From assembly GCA_963930655.1 (NCBI GenBank), contig OZ005599.1, forward strand, positions 30,630,224 through 30,694,223: a stretch of DNA of 64,000 nucleotides, in the 5' to 3' direction. Both the position numbers and the translations under genes were made by a program. The stretch is from Myrica gale. Taxonomy: Eukaryota > Streptophyta > Magnoliopsida > Fagales > Myricaceae. Below are positions 48,389 through 59,529 of this stretch, one piece after another. Under the pieces are notes generated by a model that was not told where the DNA came from, did no database searches, and worked only from the letters and a program-made list of their open reading frames with translations. Numbering within the stretch: the stretch's first letter is position 1; every line of letters begins with the position of its first letter.

Positions 48389-50954
48389 AGATACAAGGCT
48401 GCATATGTTGGTTTGCGATAGCAGTTGAGTTTTTTTTACGGTTGTGTTAAAAAAAATGAAAAGATAATTTTTTTTATTAAGAATAGTGCTAGATTTTATG
48501 GATTTTATAAATCTGTAAAGATTGGTTAAAAAAAAATTCACTAGAAGTTGTGAAAAAAAAGTGTAAATTGAGATAATTTGATAAATATTTTGTTTAATAT
48601 ATTAATACGGCTTGGAGTTTTTTTTTTCGTTTTTTTTCCCTCGCAATCTGCTGTCAACACTCAACAGAGTACTCTGGTGCTGCGAAGGAAGCTGGAGCAA
48701 TAACGTATAGGAAGACCGGTTTCTCAACGTTACACATGGAGAAGTTGAAATCCCTCGTTCCAGACAGCCTAAAGCGGATGGTGTCAGAGAGCACCCCTGA
48801 TGAGCTTCCCCGAACATGTTCTTTTCCTCGACTTTTTCTCTGATGTGGAACCCCTTCATCAGGTGAGCAAAGCGCATGCATATTGTTTCATCTCGTTGTT
48901 ATTATTATTCTTTGTTTTCCCGTTTATTGGTTTAAAAACACAAGCAGAAATGAGATTTTGTATTCACAGATGGTTAGAGATTTGACGGATCCGGAAAGGA
49001 GTCTCTGTGGTAAGAATAAGGATGCCTCTCTGGAATTGAAGCGGAAGGGCAATCAGTGCTTCTTGAACGAAGATTACGCCATGGCTCTAACTTGCTATTC
49101 CGAGGTCTCACAGTTGATTTTACAATCTTTGAACTGCAGATATGGATAATCTGCTCTTCTTATTTTTTTTCTATGAAGGAACAATTTGGATCGGTTTAAA
49201 AATCCTGATACCTAAGCCATAGCTATTACTAGGGCTGATTTGTGATTGGTCTAGAAAGACCCAGAACGTTATCCTACCTCGAATAGAATAAACATGAAAT
49301 AGGGTGGTTTTTTCTTGACCACCCTCGTGGTAACTAGAGCTGGCTTAAAAGGACCTGAAACATTAATCTATAGACGTGCTGCCTTAAATTGATTTACTTG
49401 AAGGTAAAACTCAGAAGCCAAAATAAGGAAGGAGGGACTGTTCTAATATAACTAGGTGCTTCAAGAAGCTTGGATTTTAATTAGTTCATGCGATTTTAAT
49501 TGGATCAATAAGATTACGCAATGCCATCAAATCACTGGCCTAAAGAGACCTGAATTCCCCTTGATGATTTCTCTAGATTGAAGAGGAATTACAAATGCTT
49601 TCTTTTTTTCTACGCAAGAAAAATAGGCACTACGACTTGCTCCAATTGATGCTGAGGACATGGACAAAAATCTAGCTGCAACTTTGTATCTGAATCTGGC
49701 TTTTGTGCTGCATGTGAGTCCAACTCCTAGAATTGTCAGACGTTCTTTACTGTTGGTGAAGAGATAATTATCTCTCTATCTCTCCTCTTTCTTTACAGTT
49801 TACAAATATAAAAGTACAAATGAGGACCTTGCTGAGAATGAGGCCTTGGTGAACAAATCATTATCTGACCGAGAAAGCGTTAATATTTTTATCCTCGTGT
49901 TAAGTAGATATGCTCCTTTGCTTATCTAGTGTTGTCTCCATCTTTCAGAAACTGGACCTTTTGAAGGAGTCCCATCGAGATTGCAATTGAGCTCTTCAGA
50001 TTTCTCCATGCTATGCCAAGGTAATGCTCTTGTCAGGTTCTCATATTGTTTTCCTGTGATGCTATTAGAGGGGTAAATACCTCTCCATTAAAAATTCTTT
50101 GGTCTATGAGTTCAGTGTATCTGTTCACTAAATTAGTTGTGGTTTGGGGAAGAAAATGATAATTAAAAAGTTAGTTGTTGTTAGACAGACCCTAATATCA
50201 ACTTTTTCTCATGTTCTTTTTCTGTAATCTTGTCTTTGGAATAGAAATACGAAAGTATGATTCATAAGTGCAAATTATGTTCAAGATACAACACTCAGAC
50301 AGATGACATGTTGTCATTGCGTTATTTCAAATTTGGGATATTAGACACACCTGTTAAAGATGGCATCAAATATACACTACCATTGGTTTATGTTCTGTTC
50401 TGGTTGAGATTATGTAGAAAGGGTGGGTAAAAAGAATAGTTCATCAGCTGATTGGAAAAAGATGATATTGTTTGTCTAAAAAAACTTAGAAAAAAAGCCA
50501 CCTGTCCGCAACCAGTGAGGTGGTGATCTCCACCACCGCAAGGTCCCTGCCAGTGGCGGGGGAGGAGATCTCCACCCTTGCTGGTTGCAGAGTCAACATT
50601 ACCACCTGTGACTATCATGGGAGGATGATCTCCCCCTTCCGTAACTGGGGAGGCAATAACCCGCTACAACCCCCCCCCCCCTTCTCTTTCTCTTCCCTTT
50701 GGCACTCCTACCTACCCAGAATTGTCCCCATCATGGAGGAGCTTCCATCTGTACACAGTTGCAGTGGAGGAGTTTTTTAGCAAAAAGATCTCTGATTTTG
50801 GAAACTGGGGTGTTTGGTTGGTGCATTTCGTGCTCCTGTTCCCGAGAACATAAATTTGTTTTCTTAACGGCTGCCAAGCACAATAAAGTTCCAATTTTTC
50901 ACTAATTTTTCCTTATTGTTCGAGCTTAAGTGCTTGAGCTATTGAAAACAAGTA

Positions 50955-51352
50955 TTTTTTTTATAAGTAAGTTAATCTTTATTAAAGAAAAAGAGAGTTG
51001 ACAGTACAAAAGACTATATTGACAACCACTAGAGCATAGAAGCTAAAAAACTTAAAAAGTCCGGAAAACCCTCAAAAGGACACCCTAAAGCCGAATTAGC
51101 CCACATAAAAAGAGAATGCAACATAGAACCCCCCAGACTAGCCAAAGACAAAGCCCTATCCTCAAAACACCTCTCATTCCTTTCCCTCCACAAACTCCAC
51201 CATATGCAAGCAGGAATCATCTTCCAAATGGCTGAGGCGATTGGATCCTCAAACTTCCTCCTCCAACAATACATAACATCCACCACCTTCCTAGGCATAA
51301 CCCAATCATAGTTAAGAATGCTCAGCACATGCGCCCACACTCCTCTAGCCAC
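50955..51352 (-). mobile_element. LINE C: short 3' end of an L1-type LINE
   Basis: Poly-T at 50955-50962 marks the tail of a minus-strand insertion with the same 3' signature as LINE B (TTAATAAAG then CTTACTTATAAAA). About 400 bp remain, encoding the end of ORF2 in one open frame: VWAHVLSILNYDWVMPRKVVDVMYCW, IWWSLWRERNERCFE, and the family's final FLSFLASML. It is severely 5'-truncated and sits in an intron of the TPR/SET pseudogene. Confidence 0.9.
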
Positions 51353-52047
51353 AATTAAAATTAAAAAATAAAAGCAAGGATCCGTTTATTATACTTTGTG
51401 ATGTATTATATTACTTCTAAGTATATAGCACAACGAGTACAAATAAAATAAAGGAACAACTGCTCTGTTTCTTTTTTTTTGAGGTTGGCCATGATTCATT
51501 ACCCAAGTTACAATAAGGTACATATCGTAAATTTTCTCTTCCCTTTGTTTTGTTTCTAAGCCCAATTACTGAGAAGTATCTCCTAGCACCGCTTCTTGGA
51601 CCAGCCCGGGAAGAAATCCTATTCCTCCTGTTAAATTGGGTCTGGTTTTGTGAGGTTCTGCACAGCACTATTTTGAGGATTTTTATTACTTCTGTTTTGG
51701 TTTTCTAATACTCCGTACATGTGATATCTTTTTTCTAGATATCCCCCTTTAATATACTTGTGGCTGGATTGTACACTCTACTTGTCTGCTAACTTGATTA
51801 GGATTTTCTAAATGTTGGATATCATAGTGTTCAAGGAACCTAGATGCAGTTTAAAAGAGTTGACAAGTCCATTTGAGTGCATTGCAGATTTCCATCCAAG
51901 GCTTGTATCATTACTTTGGACATGATTGAATCATATTTATTGGAAGCCGTATGACTATTGATTTCAAATTGATGCGCTTATGTGCATGTATTTCTTGTTG
52001 GAAAGTAGTGTGTGGTAATCTCCAAATATAACTTGTCCTTGCTGCAG
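51353..52047. other. Pseudogene intron sequence, nothing recognised
   Basis: AT-rich intron remainder leading to the 52048 exon, with no repeat ends or coding remnant identified. Confidence 0.5.
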
Positions 52048-52244
52048 GCCTGGTATAGGAGAGGTAAAGTGAATGTATCTCTGGGAAACCATGAAGATGC
52101 AGCCCGTGACTTGAATATTGCCCATAAAGTTGAGCTGTCAGGGTGGAAATAGAGAAATAGAAAATGAGCTCAAAATAATTTCAGACCAACATAGGAGTTC
52201 AGCAAGTTCAGTACTGCATGATTAGAAGAAGTTGGAGATTTTGG

Positions 52245-53689
52245 GTAAGATGGTGTTAAATATCCATAAATGTTTTTTTGATAAGAAATATCCATATATG
52301 TTCATTGTGTCTTTTTGTGATTCATCTATCCTTGTGTGAGTGAAGTTCAGGCAGTTAAACACTGTTTGTATTGAGTCAGTATCGTGATATTGTGCACTGT
52401 GGACTCAAACTGCTCCTTTGACTCCTCTTGGAATTTGAGGTTGTTTATAATTGTTGCATGGCTTTCAGTTTGAAAATTGTTCTTCTTGCTGTGAAATTCT
52501 ATGATTACATTGAGTAGTAGTAAACCTCCTGCAGTAAACCCTTTGGCTGGATAGTGGGGAATGATAAAACTTCTGTTCAACTCTTTAAAGAACTCTTATA
52601 AAGCCCTCTGCAATGTATCTGTGTCTTATGTTATCAGGGATTGACCAATTAATCTTGTTGCATTACGTTGTTGAGTTATATAAAAGGAAAATGCTTTCTC
52701 TTTTTCTCCCGACAAAGGTTATTGGAGGATTATCTATAGATTTTCTTGATATGCTTTTTGGGAGTGCATTTTAAGGCTGCTCTAGGATTGAAACTCTGTC
52801 ATGCAGATGATGTAGAGATGTTTGACTCGATGGAAGATGTGATTTCTTAAGGTTGGAAGGTTTGCTCTTATCTGGAGTGCTTCATCTAGTTTTTCCACTC
52901 GTTTCTCTTCCTATTCATGAACTACTTTATGTATTAGATTGGAGAAGTAGAGAATTTTATGGGTTGGAAGAGGAAAGGATTAAGTTTCCTTTGGTCCACT
53001 GAAATATGGTTTGCTTTCATTGTAATTAATGGACTGAGGCTAGAAAATTGGAAGTGTTAAGTGTTGTTTGATGATAGCTTTGTTAATCTTGTGTAGGGAA
53101 GAGAAGGAGATTAAGTATTTGATGTGATGGGTGGTGTGGGGATATTGTTTCTTGTGTTTTTTTTGGTAGCTGAAGATGATGGTGCTAGCTTGTTATTGTT
53201 TTTGACAGACAGACGATAGGGGAACAATAATGGAATCTTAGTTTTGTATATTTTTATCTTCAAGTACAAAAGCAAGACGCTGTTTCTTTTGTTTTGGCTA
53301 TGCAGTAGAGAAATTCTAATAGAGGATGGTTATAGGAGGGTCTTTCCAGTGTCTGAGATCTCTATCCCATAATGGAATCTTGTTTTTTGCATGCTTACAA
53401 TAGTTTCTTTTAAGGAATTCCGCATTATTATATGCACTTCTTCATCCTATCCACCTACTAGCTAAGCTTATGGGATGGATGCTGATGAGTTTGCTCATAA
53501 TAAAACTTTCAGTTCAGGTTTTATTTGTGTTTCTCAAGCTTTTTCTTAAGATATAAGCTTCTATTGAACAATACTAGTTTTTAGTTCTGAAATGTTTAAG
53601 ATTGTCTATATCATCTTTAGTACATTAATTATAAGTCTTATTTTTTATCATATAGAAATTTGCACAGTGTTGCTCACAGAGAACTTTTG
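52245..53689. other. Pseudogene intron, expected SET/MYND exons not found
   Basis: In the intact family the MYND and SET exons follow at about this point. I could not recognise any of their cysteine clusters or SET motifs here on the plus strand. Confidence 0.5.
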
Positions 53690-56520
53690 GACAGATGAGC
53701 CGCAACACATCTAGGGAACAACGAAGGGAAGGTTATTGCTTATGCCAGGCAGGTTGGGATCTTTCGTTTGAGAGTTTCGTATTGAGTTTAAGGAGTTGCG
53801 AGTGTCAGTTAGTGCCAATGGTTCGATTACGTTGTCTGAGTGGAGTGCCAAGTTTTTCGATTCGATTCACATGGGTAAATTCGGTGCAGTTTGGATGGTC
53901 AACATGACAGATCGGTTGATGGAGGCTGGTATTGCTACCAATTTTGCTTTGAAGTTCAACGAAGCCGGTAGGGGCATCTTGGCTCAACGTAGCTCCAATA
54001 GAGGTGGGAGATTTGTGACTTTAGTCGAATATGGTGGAGGTAGGAGGTAGAAGGCAAGGGTTGGTGATGGTGCCGGAAGGGAAGAATGGTCATGGCTGGA
54101 AGATTTTAAATCGTGTTTTTCAGGAGGTGGTTTCCCATATCAAGTGTTCGTCTCGTCCACGGTTGTTGATCGGAAGTTCCAAAGTCTGCCCGGAGGTCTC
54201 CTATGCTGCCGCCGTTCAGAAGCCTTCAGCGTTTGGTGTCGGCTTGAGTAGTGTAACGACAGTTGTTGGAAAGGGCGTCTCCTGCGGTGCATTAAAGGAA
54301 AATGGGCTTAATAATATGGCGCATGCAGATTTGGTGGCTACAGTTGCGGTTTTCAATAAAACTGATGCCATATTGTCCCCTAGGAACGATAAGAGTGGAG
54401 CGCTGGCGGCTGATTTGTCGGTACTTAGTGTTGGGGACGTCTGGGCTGAAATACGTGAGCTGCGTAATCAAGTGGACAAGTTGGGTCGTTTATTGGCTTG
54501 TCAGGCTGATGGGCTTCATTTGTGTTGTCGAGTGTGTGGGTATCAGTTGAAGGCCCAGAATTCCAATTTTTTGTGTCCTCCTATTTCGACAATCCAGCCT
54601 TTGTCGTGTGGGCCTGCACCCACGTGTGGGCCTGGGGGAGAATCTTGCCTCTGTCGGCAGGCTTGGGAGAGCCTTTTGCCGTTGTCGTTCCTGATGCTGG
54701 AAAGGGAGGGTCTGCGACCGATGGGGGTGGGTTGTTGTTGGGTGGTGGTGGGGTCCTCAGTGGTGACAGATCGACGCCAGTGGAGGTTACTGGTGGTGCG
54801 ACTTCGTCAGCGTCCATGCCGGTGCCTGCCGATACCATTCTTCCGACACTGGAGATGTCTATTACTTGCCGGGATGGGCTCTATGCAGTCACAAACATGT
54901 CGCCAACCCTATCCGGGACATGTGAGCTGTCGGGTGCTTCTTCAAAGCTTCCATAATTGCCTGACGCCGAACCTGTTACAGAGATGTTGCCGGTAGTGTT
55001 AGGGCTACCTCCGGTTCGTGCGGTTCCCTCTGTGGTGCGGGATGTGCATATTCTCGGAGATGAGCTGTCACCGGTGGAGCCTGAGCTGCTTCTGATTTCG
55101 ACGTCTCCTTCTGCTGGGTCGGGAGAGTCTGGGCTGTATTCCCGTAACCTTGGTGGGTTGGATTCTTCAGTCTCTGTTTTGCCAATTGAATCTTCCTCGC
55201 ATTCCATTCATTGTAGTCAGGAGTTTGCTGCTATGGGGGGGTTATTCTCTTGATGGTGAGAAGGACGGAGATATCTTAGGAGTTCCATTACCGGTGGTGC
55301 AGGTTCATTCTGATTCATCTGGGCAATCTGTTACGAGTGGGAATACGTGTGAGAATGCCACTATGAAGCTGGGAATCAGTGAGGGAGATTCTAGTGAAGG
55401 GAGTTTAGTTGATCTTGGGGAGATCCTCATTGTTCCTCTCCAGGTCCGTTTCCCTGTGTGTGAGGGGGGAGCATGCTCAGACCCTCTTGAGCCTTCTTGG
55501 TGGGTTCTGAAAATGGTGTCTACTTTTCGACATATGGTTGGGGTGTCGTGTGATGGGTATCAGACTGAATTGATGAATCTCTTTGAAGCTTTGGAGAGGG
55601 ATAGGATTCAAGTGCGTAGCAAAACTCCGCGTAGTTTGGGAGGACACATGCAGAGGGAACTGAAAGGGTTGGCGTCCAATGTTAATTACGATGGGGGTAC
55701 TTCATCCACTAGACGGGGTAGGAGAGGAGGGAGGGCTTCCAACAATTGTCAATGAAACCACATATTTTGAGTTGGAATGTCAGAGGTTTAAACAATAGGG
55801 GAAATTCCGGAGGATAGGTAATTTAATTAGAGTTTGGAGACCTGATTTAGTTTGCTTGCAGGAGACTAAGCTGGTTGAGCTTCAGAGAGCTGTGATGAGA
55901 TATCTGTGGGGTGGTCCTCATGTGAGGTGGTGTTCTTTAGCGGCGGAGGGAGCTTCGGGGGGTATTCTTCTGTTATGGGATTCACGGGTGTTGGAGTTGG
56001 TGGAGTCTTGTGATGACATTTATTCTCTTTCGGTTATTTTTAAAAATGTTGATGATGGGATTCTGTGGGTGTTTTCGGGGGTATATGGGCCTAATGATGA
56101 TAATTTTCGGCGCATTTTATGGGATGAGTTGGCGGGAGTGCATTCTTGGTGGAATCTCCCGTGGTGTATTGGGGGGGATTTTAATGCCATTCGGTTCTCC
56201 GGGGAACTTTCTGGATCTGGTGGTAGTGTTCGAGCTATGAATGATTTCTCAGAGTTTATTTCAGAGTTGGGCTTGGTGGACCTCCCGTTAGGTGGTGGGT
56301 GCTACACGTGGTCTGATAATAGGACCGTTCAATCGTGGTCTCGGATTGATCGTTTCCTTTTTAGTTCAGAGTGGAATTGTTGTTTCCTGACGTTATTCAG
56401 CATAGGTTGCCTCGGTTGTACTCTGATTATTTTCCTATTTTTCTGGAGAGTGCTAGGTGGGGGAATGGAAAGAAGCCTTTTCGTTTCGAGAATATCTGGA
56501 GAGTGCCTGGTGGGGAGTTA
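53690..56520 (+). mobile_element. LINE D1: ORF1 and endonuclease part of an L1-type LINE
   Basis: The plus-strand LINE 5' part runs from about 53690. ORF1 has the DUF4283-like nucleic-acid-binding region (ITLSEWSAKFFDSI, FALKFNEAGRG, about 53800-54130), a low-complexity Ser/Pro/Gly-rich middle, and a conserved C-terminus (FRHMVGVSCDGY, MQRELKGLASNVNYDG) ending at 55755. ORF2 begins in an ATGA overlap at 55752 with an apurinic-type endonuclease: LSWNVRGLNN, QETK (55860), GVYGPND, CIGGDFNAIRF, TWSDNRT and SRIDRFLFS. Several frameshifts interrupt both ORFs. The copy stops after the endonuclease near 56520 and runs directly into LINE D2. Confidence 0.85.
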
Positions 56521-57825
56521 GGCAGTTTCAAAGGCAGAAGAGCGGAGGATTCCACAGAGCCACTACAAATTGTTTACCCGACTCCTTTTTCTGAGGAAGG
56601 GGTGTCTCCCTCTTTTTGGTTCATGGAGATGATCTCCTCATTCAGACACTTAGTTGGGGTTTCGTGTGAGGGGCATGAGGAGGCTTTGCTGGAACTTTTT
56701 GAAGCATTGGAAAAGGAGAAGGAGTTGGACAGAAGGCATTCGGGGAAATCTGGAGGTAAGATGGTTAGAGAATTAAAATCTCTTAAATGTTCCGTTAATT
56801 ATGATGGTAGTGCCATTTCTTTTAGGAGAAGTAGAAAGGTGGGGAGGGAGCTTGTGAATCATTTATGAAGCCTAGAATCATTAATTGGAATGTGAGGGGG
56901 TTGAACGATAGGGGGAAGTGCAAAAGGGTGGACAATTTGTTGAGAGGGTGGAAGGTTGATCTGGTGTGCCTCCAGGAGACAAAAGTTGCGGTGATGTTGC
57001 GTGCCTTGGTGCGTTGTTTGTGGGGTGGGCCTCATGTGAGTTTGTGTTGCTTGGAGGCTGATGGTACATCGGGTGGGGTGTTGTGCCTTTGGGATTTTCG
57101 GTGTATGGAGTTGATTGAGTCTTGCATTAGGACTTTCTCCATCTTTCTGGTTTTTAGGAATGTTGATGATGGGGTTCAGTGGTTATTTTGGCCATTGTTT
57201 TTATGACGACGGTTTTTTTATTTTATTGTGTTTTGTGTGGTCCAGTGGTTATTTTGTTTTGTGGAGGACGAGATGTCCTTCTAGAGTCTCCTTTTTCGTT
57301 TGGGAGGCTTCGCTTGGGCGGATCCTTACTACTGATAATCTACGGAGAAAGGGAATGTATATTGCTGATTGGTGTTATCTTTGTCGGTGTGATGGAGAGT
57401 CGGTTGCCCATTTGCTTCTTCATTGCTCTCTGGCGCGAGGGCTGTGGAACCATATTCTCAGTATTGTTAATTATTGTTGGGTGATGTCTGAGAAAGTGGT
57501 GAATGTGATGTGGAGTTGGGACAGGAAGTTCTCTAACCCTTTCGCTAAGGCTATTTGAAGGATGATTCCCGCTTGTATTTGGTGGAGCCTTTGGAGGGAG
57601 AGGAACAGTAGATGCTTTGAGAGTCGTTCTTGCTCCCTGGTCAAGTTGCAGGGTTCTATGTTATTTTCTCTTTTCTGTTAGGCTGATGCTTGGTTGGATG
57701 ACCCTTTTGTTGATTTTGATGATTTTCTTAGTTTTCGTGCTTGTTTGAACTAGTGGCTTCGGTATAGCCCCTTGTACTGTTGTCACTATTCTAATAAGAT
57801 TGTCTTGCTTATAAAAAAAAAGATA
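56521..57825 (+). mobile_element. LINE D2: second, internally deleted LINE copy joined to D1
   Basis: From about 56521 the sequence goes back to the C-terminus of ORF1 (FRHLVGVSCEGHEEALLELF, MVRELKSLKCSVNYDG), then an ATGA overlap at 56865 and a second ORF2 start (IINWNVRGLNDRG, LVCLQETK). After NVDDGVQW near 57185 it jumps to the C-terminal zinc domain (SRVSFFVWEASLGRILT, CYLCRCDGESVAHLLLHC, IWWSLWRERN). It ends with the 3' end and a short poly-A at about 57817. The endonuclease second half and the whole RT are deleted. D1 and D2 differ in sequence, so this is not a simple tandem duplication. Confidence 0.85.
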
Positions 57826-58203
57826 TTGGTGTTTGTAAAAAGTTGTTGGAGTTTGTAAAAAAGTTTGGAGTTAGTGAAAAAAAAATGTGCCATCTAAAAG
57901 GGGTCAAATTGGCAAAAAAAAAAATTAACGGATGATGCAAAGTGTTTGAAAATCAATAGTTTATGTGTAATATGACAGGAATAATAGTTTGGAGTGCAAA
58001 GTATTAAGACCCTTATAATTTGAGGGTGTAAAGCACATTTATCTCTTCTTTTTAACTACCGGATCACCTAACAAAGTGTTTGTCTTTAACTTTTACTGCT
58101 GAAGGTATCTTAGTGTTTTGAAGACAGAAATATTAGCTTGCCTGTTTCCATAAGTACATATGTCCCACCCTTAGTTTTTTTGATGGACTACAATTCCTGA
58201 CAG
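57826..58203. repeat. Pseudogene intron with MITE remnant
   Basis: The first part holds repeated gtttgtaaaaag words. From about 57890 to 58045 the minus strand carries the acactttgca words shared with 33060 and 63225. The rest shows nothing before the 58204 exon. Confidence 0.4.
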
Positions 58204-59095
58204 GTTGCAGGATGCAATAGCTTCAAGAGAAATGTCAAGTACTACCCTTACTGATGCACTAGGTTCTCTTTGTCTGCTGAGATCAACTTTGCATGCATAT
58301 AACAAGGAAATTGCAGAAGTGAGTTATGGCCACCTCCTTTCAACCGCTTCTTTTTTTGAGGGTAGTGTCTATTGTTTCCAATAATTTCAAATAAAAGATC
58401 TATTGAAATGTCTGAGTGGTGAAAACTGAAAAGTGTGGATCAACACCGAATGACAATAATTTCATCTACTATGCACTGTAATCCCACGAACATACATTTG
58501 GTAGAAGTTACAACTGAAAGTGTTATGGTAACTGGTGCAGCCTAAAGATGCTTCAACAATTAGATGTAAGGTTGATAAGGAGGAACCCCGGAAATTAGAG
58601 ATTTTTGTAATGAAAGAACTGCGTCATTAAGATTCTTGTTCTGATTTTTGCAGAGGTGGTTTTCTTGGTCCTAATTTGATACAATTTCATTCTCTCGAAT
58701 GTGGAGTTCCTTCGTGTCTAATCAAAAGACTACTAAGAGTCACTGACCATCATATAAGCTCTCAAAACATGGAATTGAGGGCTGGTTGCTGAACCGACAG
58801 AAAACATCTTATCACCAATTTTATGGTCTGGTTAGTTTGGCCTGTTGGCTGCATCAATGACTGAATATAGGATGTGATATTTGCAGGTAAAGGACAATCT
58901 AGCTCAGGCATTTTGTTTGGTTGGATTTACATCTTGCCACAGACCATTGTGAAGCATCAATTGAGGTAAAATATCCATAATCACAATCGTATTATTCTGC
59001 AATTGAACTAGTTGCTTTATTTTATAGCGATTAGCATTATGTGGGAGGATGATTTATGGTTCGTGCAGTTATTTTCAGGGCAATCTCCATCATTT

Positions 59096-59371
59096 TGTTA
59101 GAAACCTAACCCAAGTAATTATCAATATCTTCCTATAAACTTGAGCTTTTGGAACAAGTGGAGTTTTGACATAGTATCAGGGTAGAGGTCCTAAGTCTGA
59201 ACCTTCACTTCATGTTTGAATCTCCATTTCTATTATGTATTCTACATGTTGGGCCTACATATTAAAGGAAAGTTCATCCTACGGGAGGGGAAGTGTTAGA
59301 AACATAACATAAATAATTAGACCAACCTCTTCCTATCAACTTAAACTTTTGGGACCAATGGTGATTTGACA
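59096..59371 (+). mobile_element. TRIM retrotransposon, 276 bp, both LTRs present
   Basis: LTRs of 76 and 78 bp at 59096-59171 and 59294-59371 begin tgttagaaac and end tttgaca. After the first comes a Met-tRNA-like primer site (tagtatcaggg). A purine tract (gggaggggaag) precedes the second. This is the plan of a terminal-repeat retrotransposon in miniature, and no protein is coded. The LTRs are clearly diverged, so the insertion is old. No matching flanking duplication was seen. It lies in an intron of the TPR/SET pseudogene. Confidence 0.8.
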
Positions 59372-59529
59372 ATTCCAGAGTGGAGCATATATTTTAAAAT
59401 TCTGTTAATAGGTGCACCCATCAATTTAGAACATGGGCTCGATCCTTCAAGCCAAGCACATCAAGATCTGCCCAACCAAAAGAGATACTGGTATAATAGG
59501 AGGTCTACCCCTCCAACAGGGTAAAGAAG

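Noticed and set aside
50490-50680. Imperfect palindrome around gcaaccagtgagg and ccttgctggttgc
   Set aside because: The arms mismatch in several places, there is no target duplication, and I found no second copy in the window.
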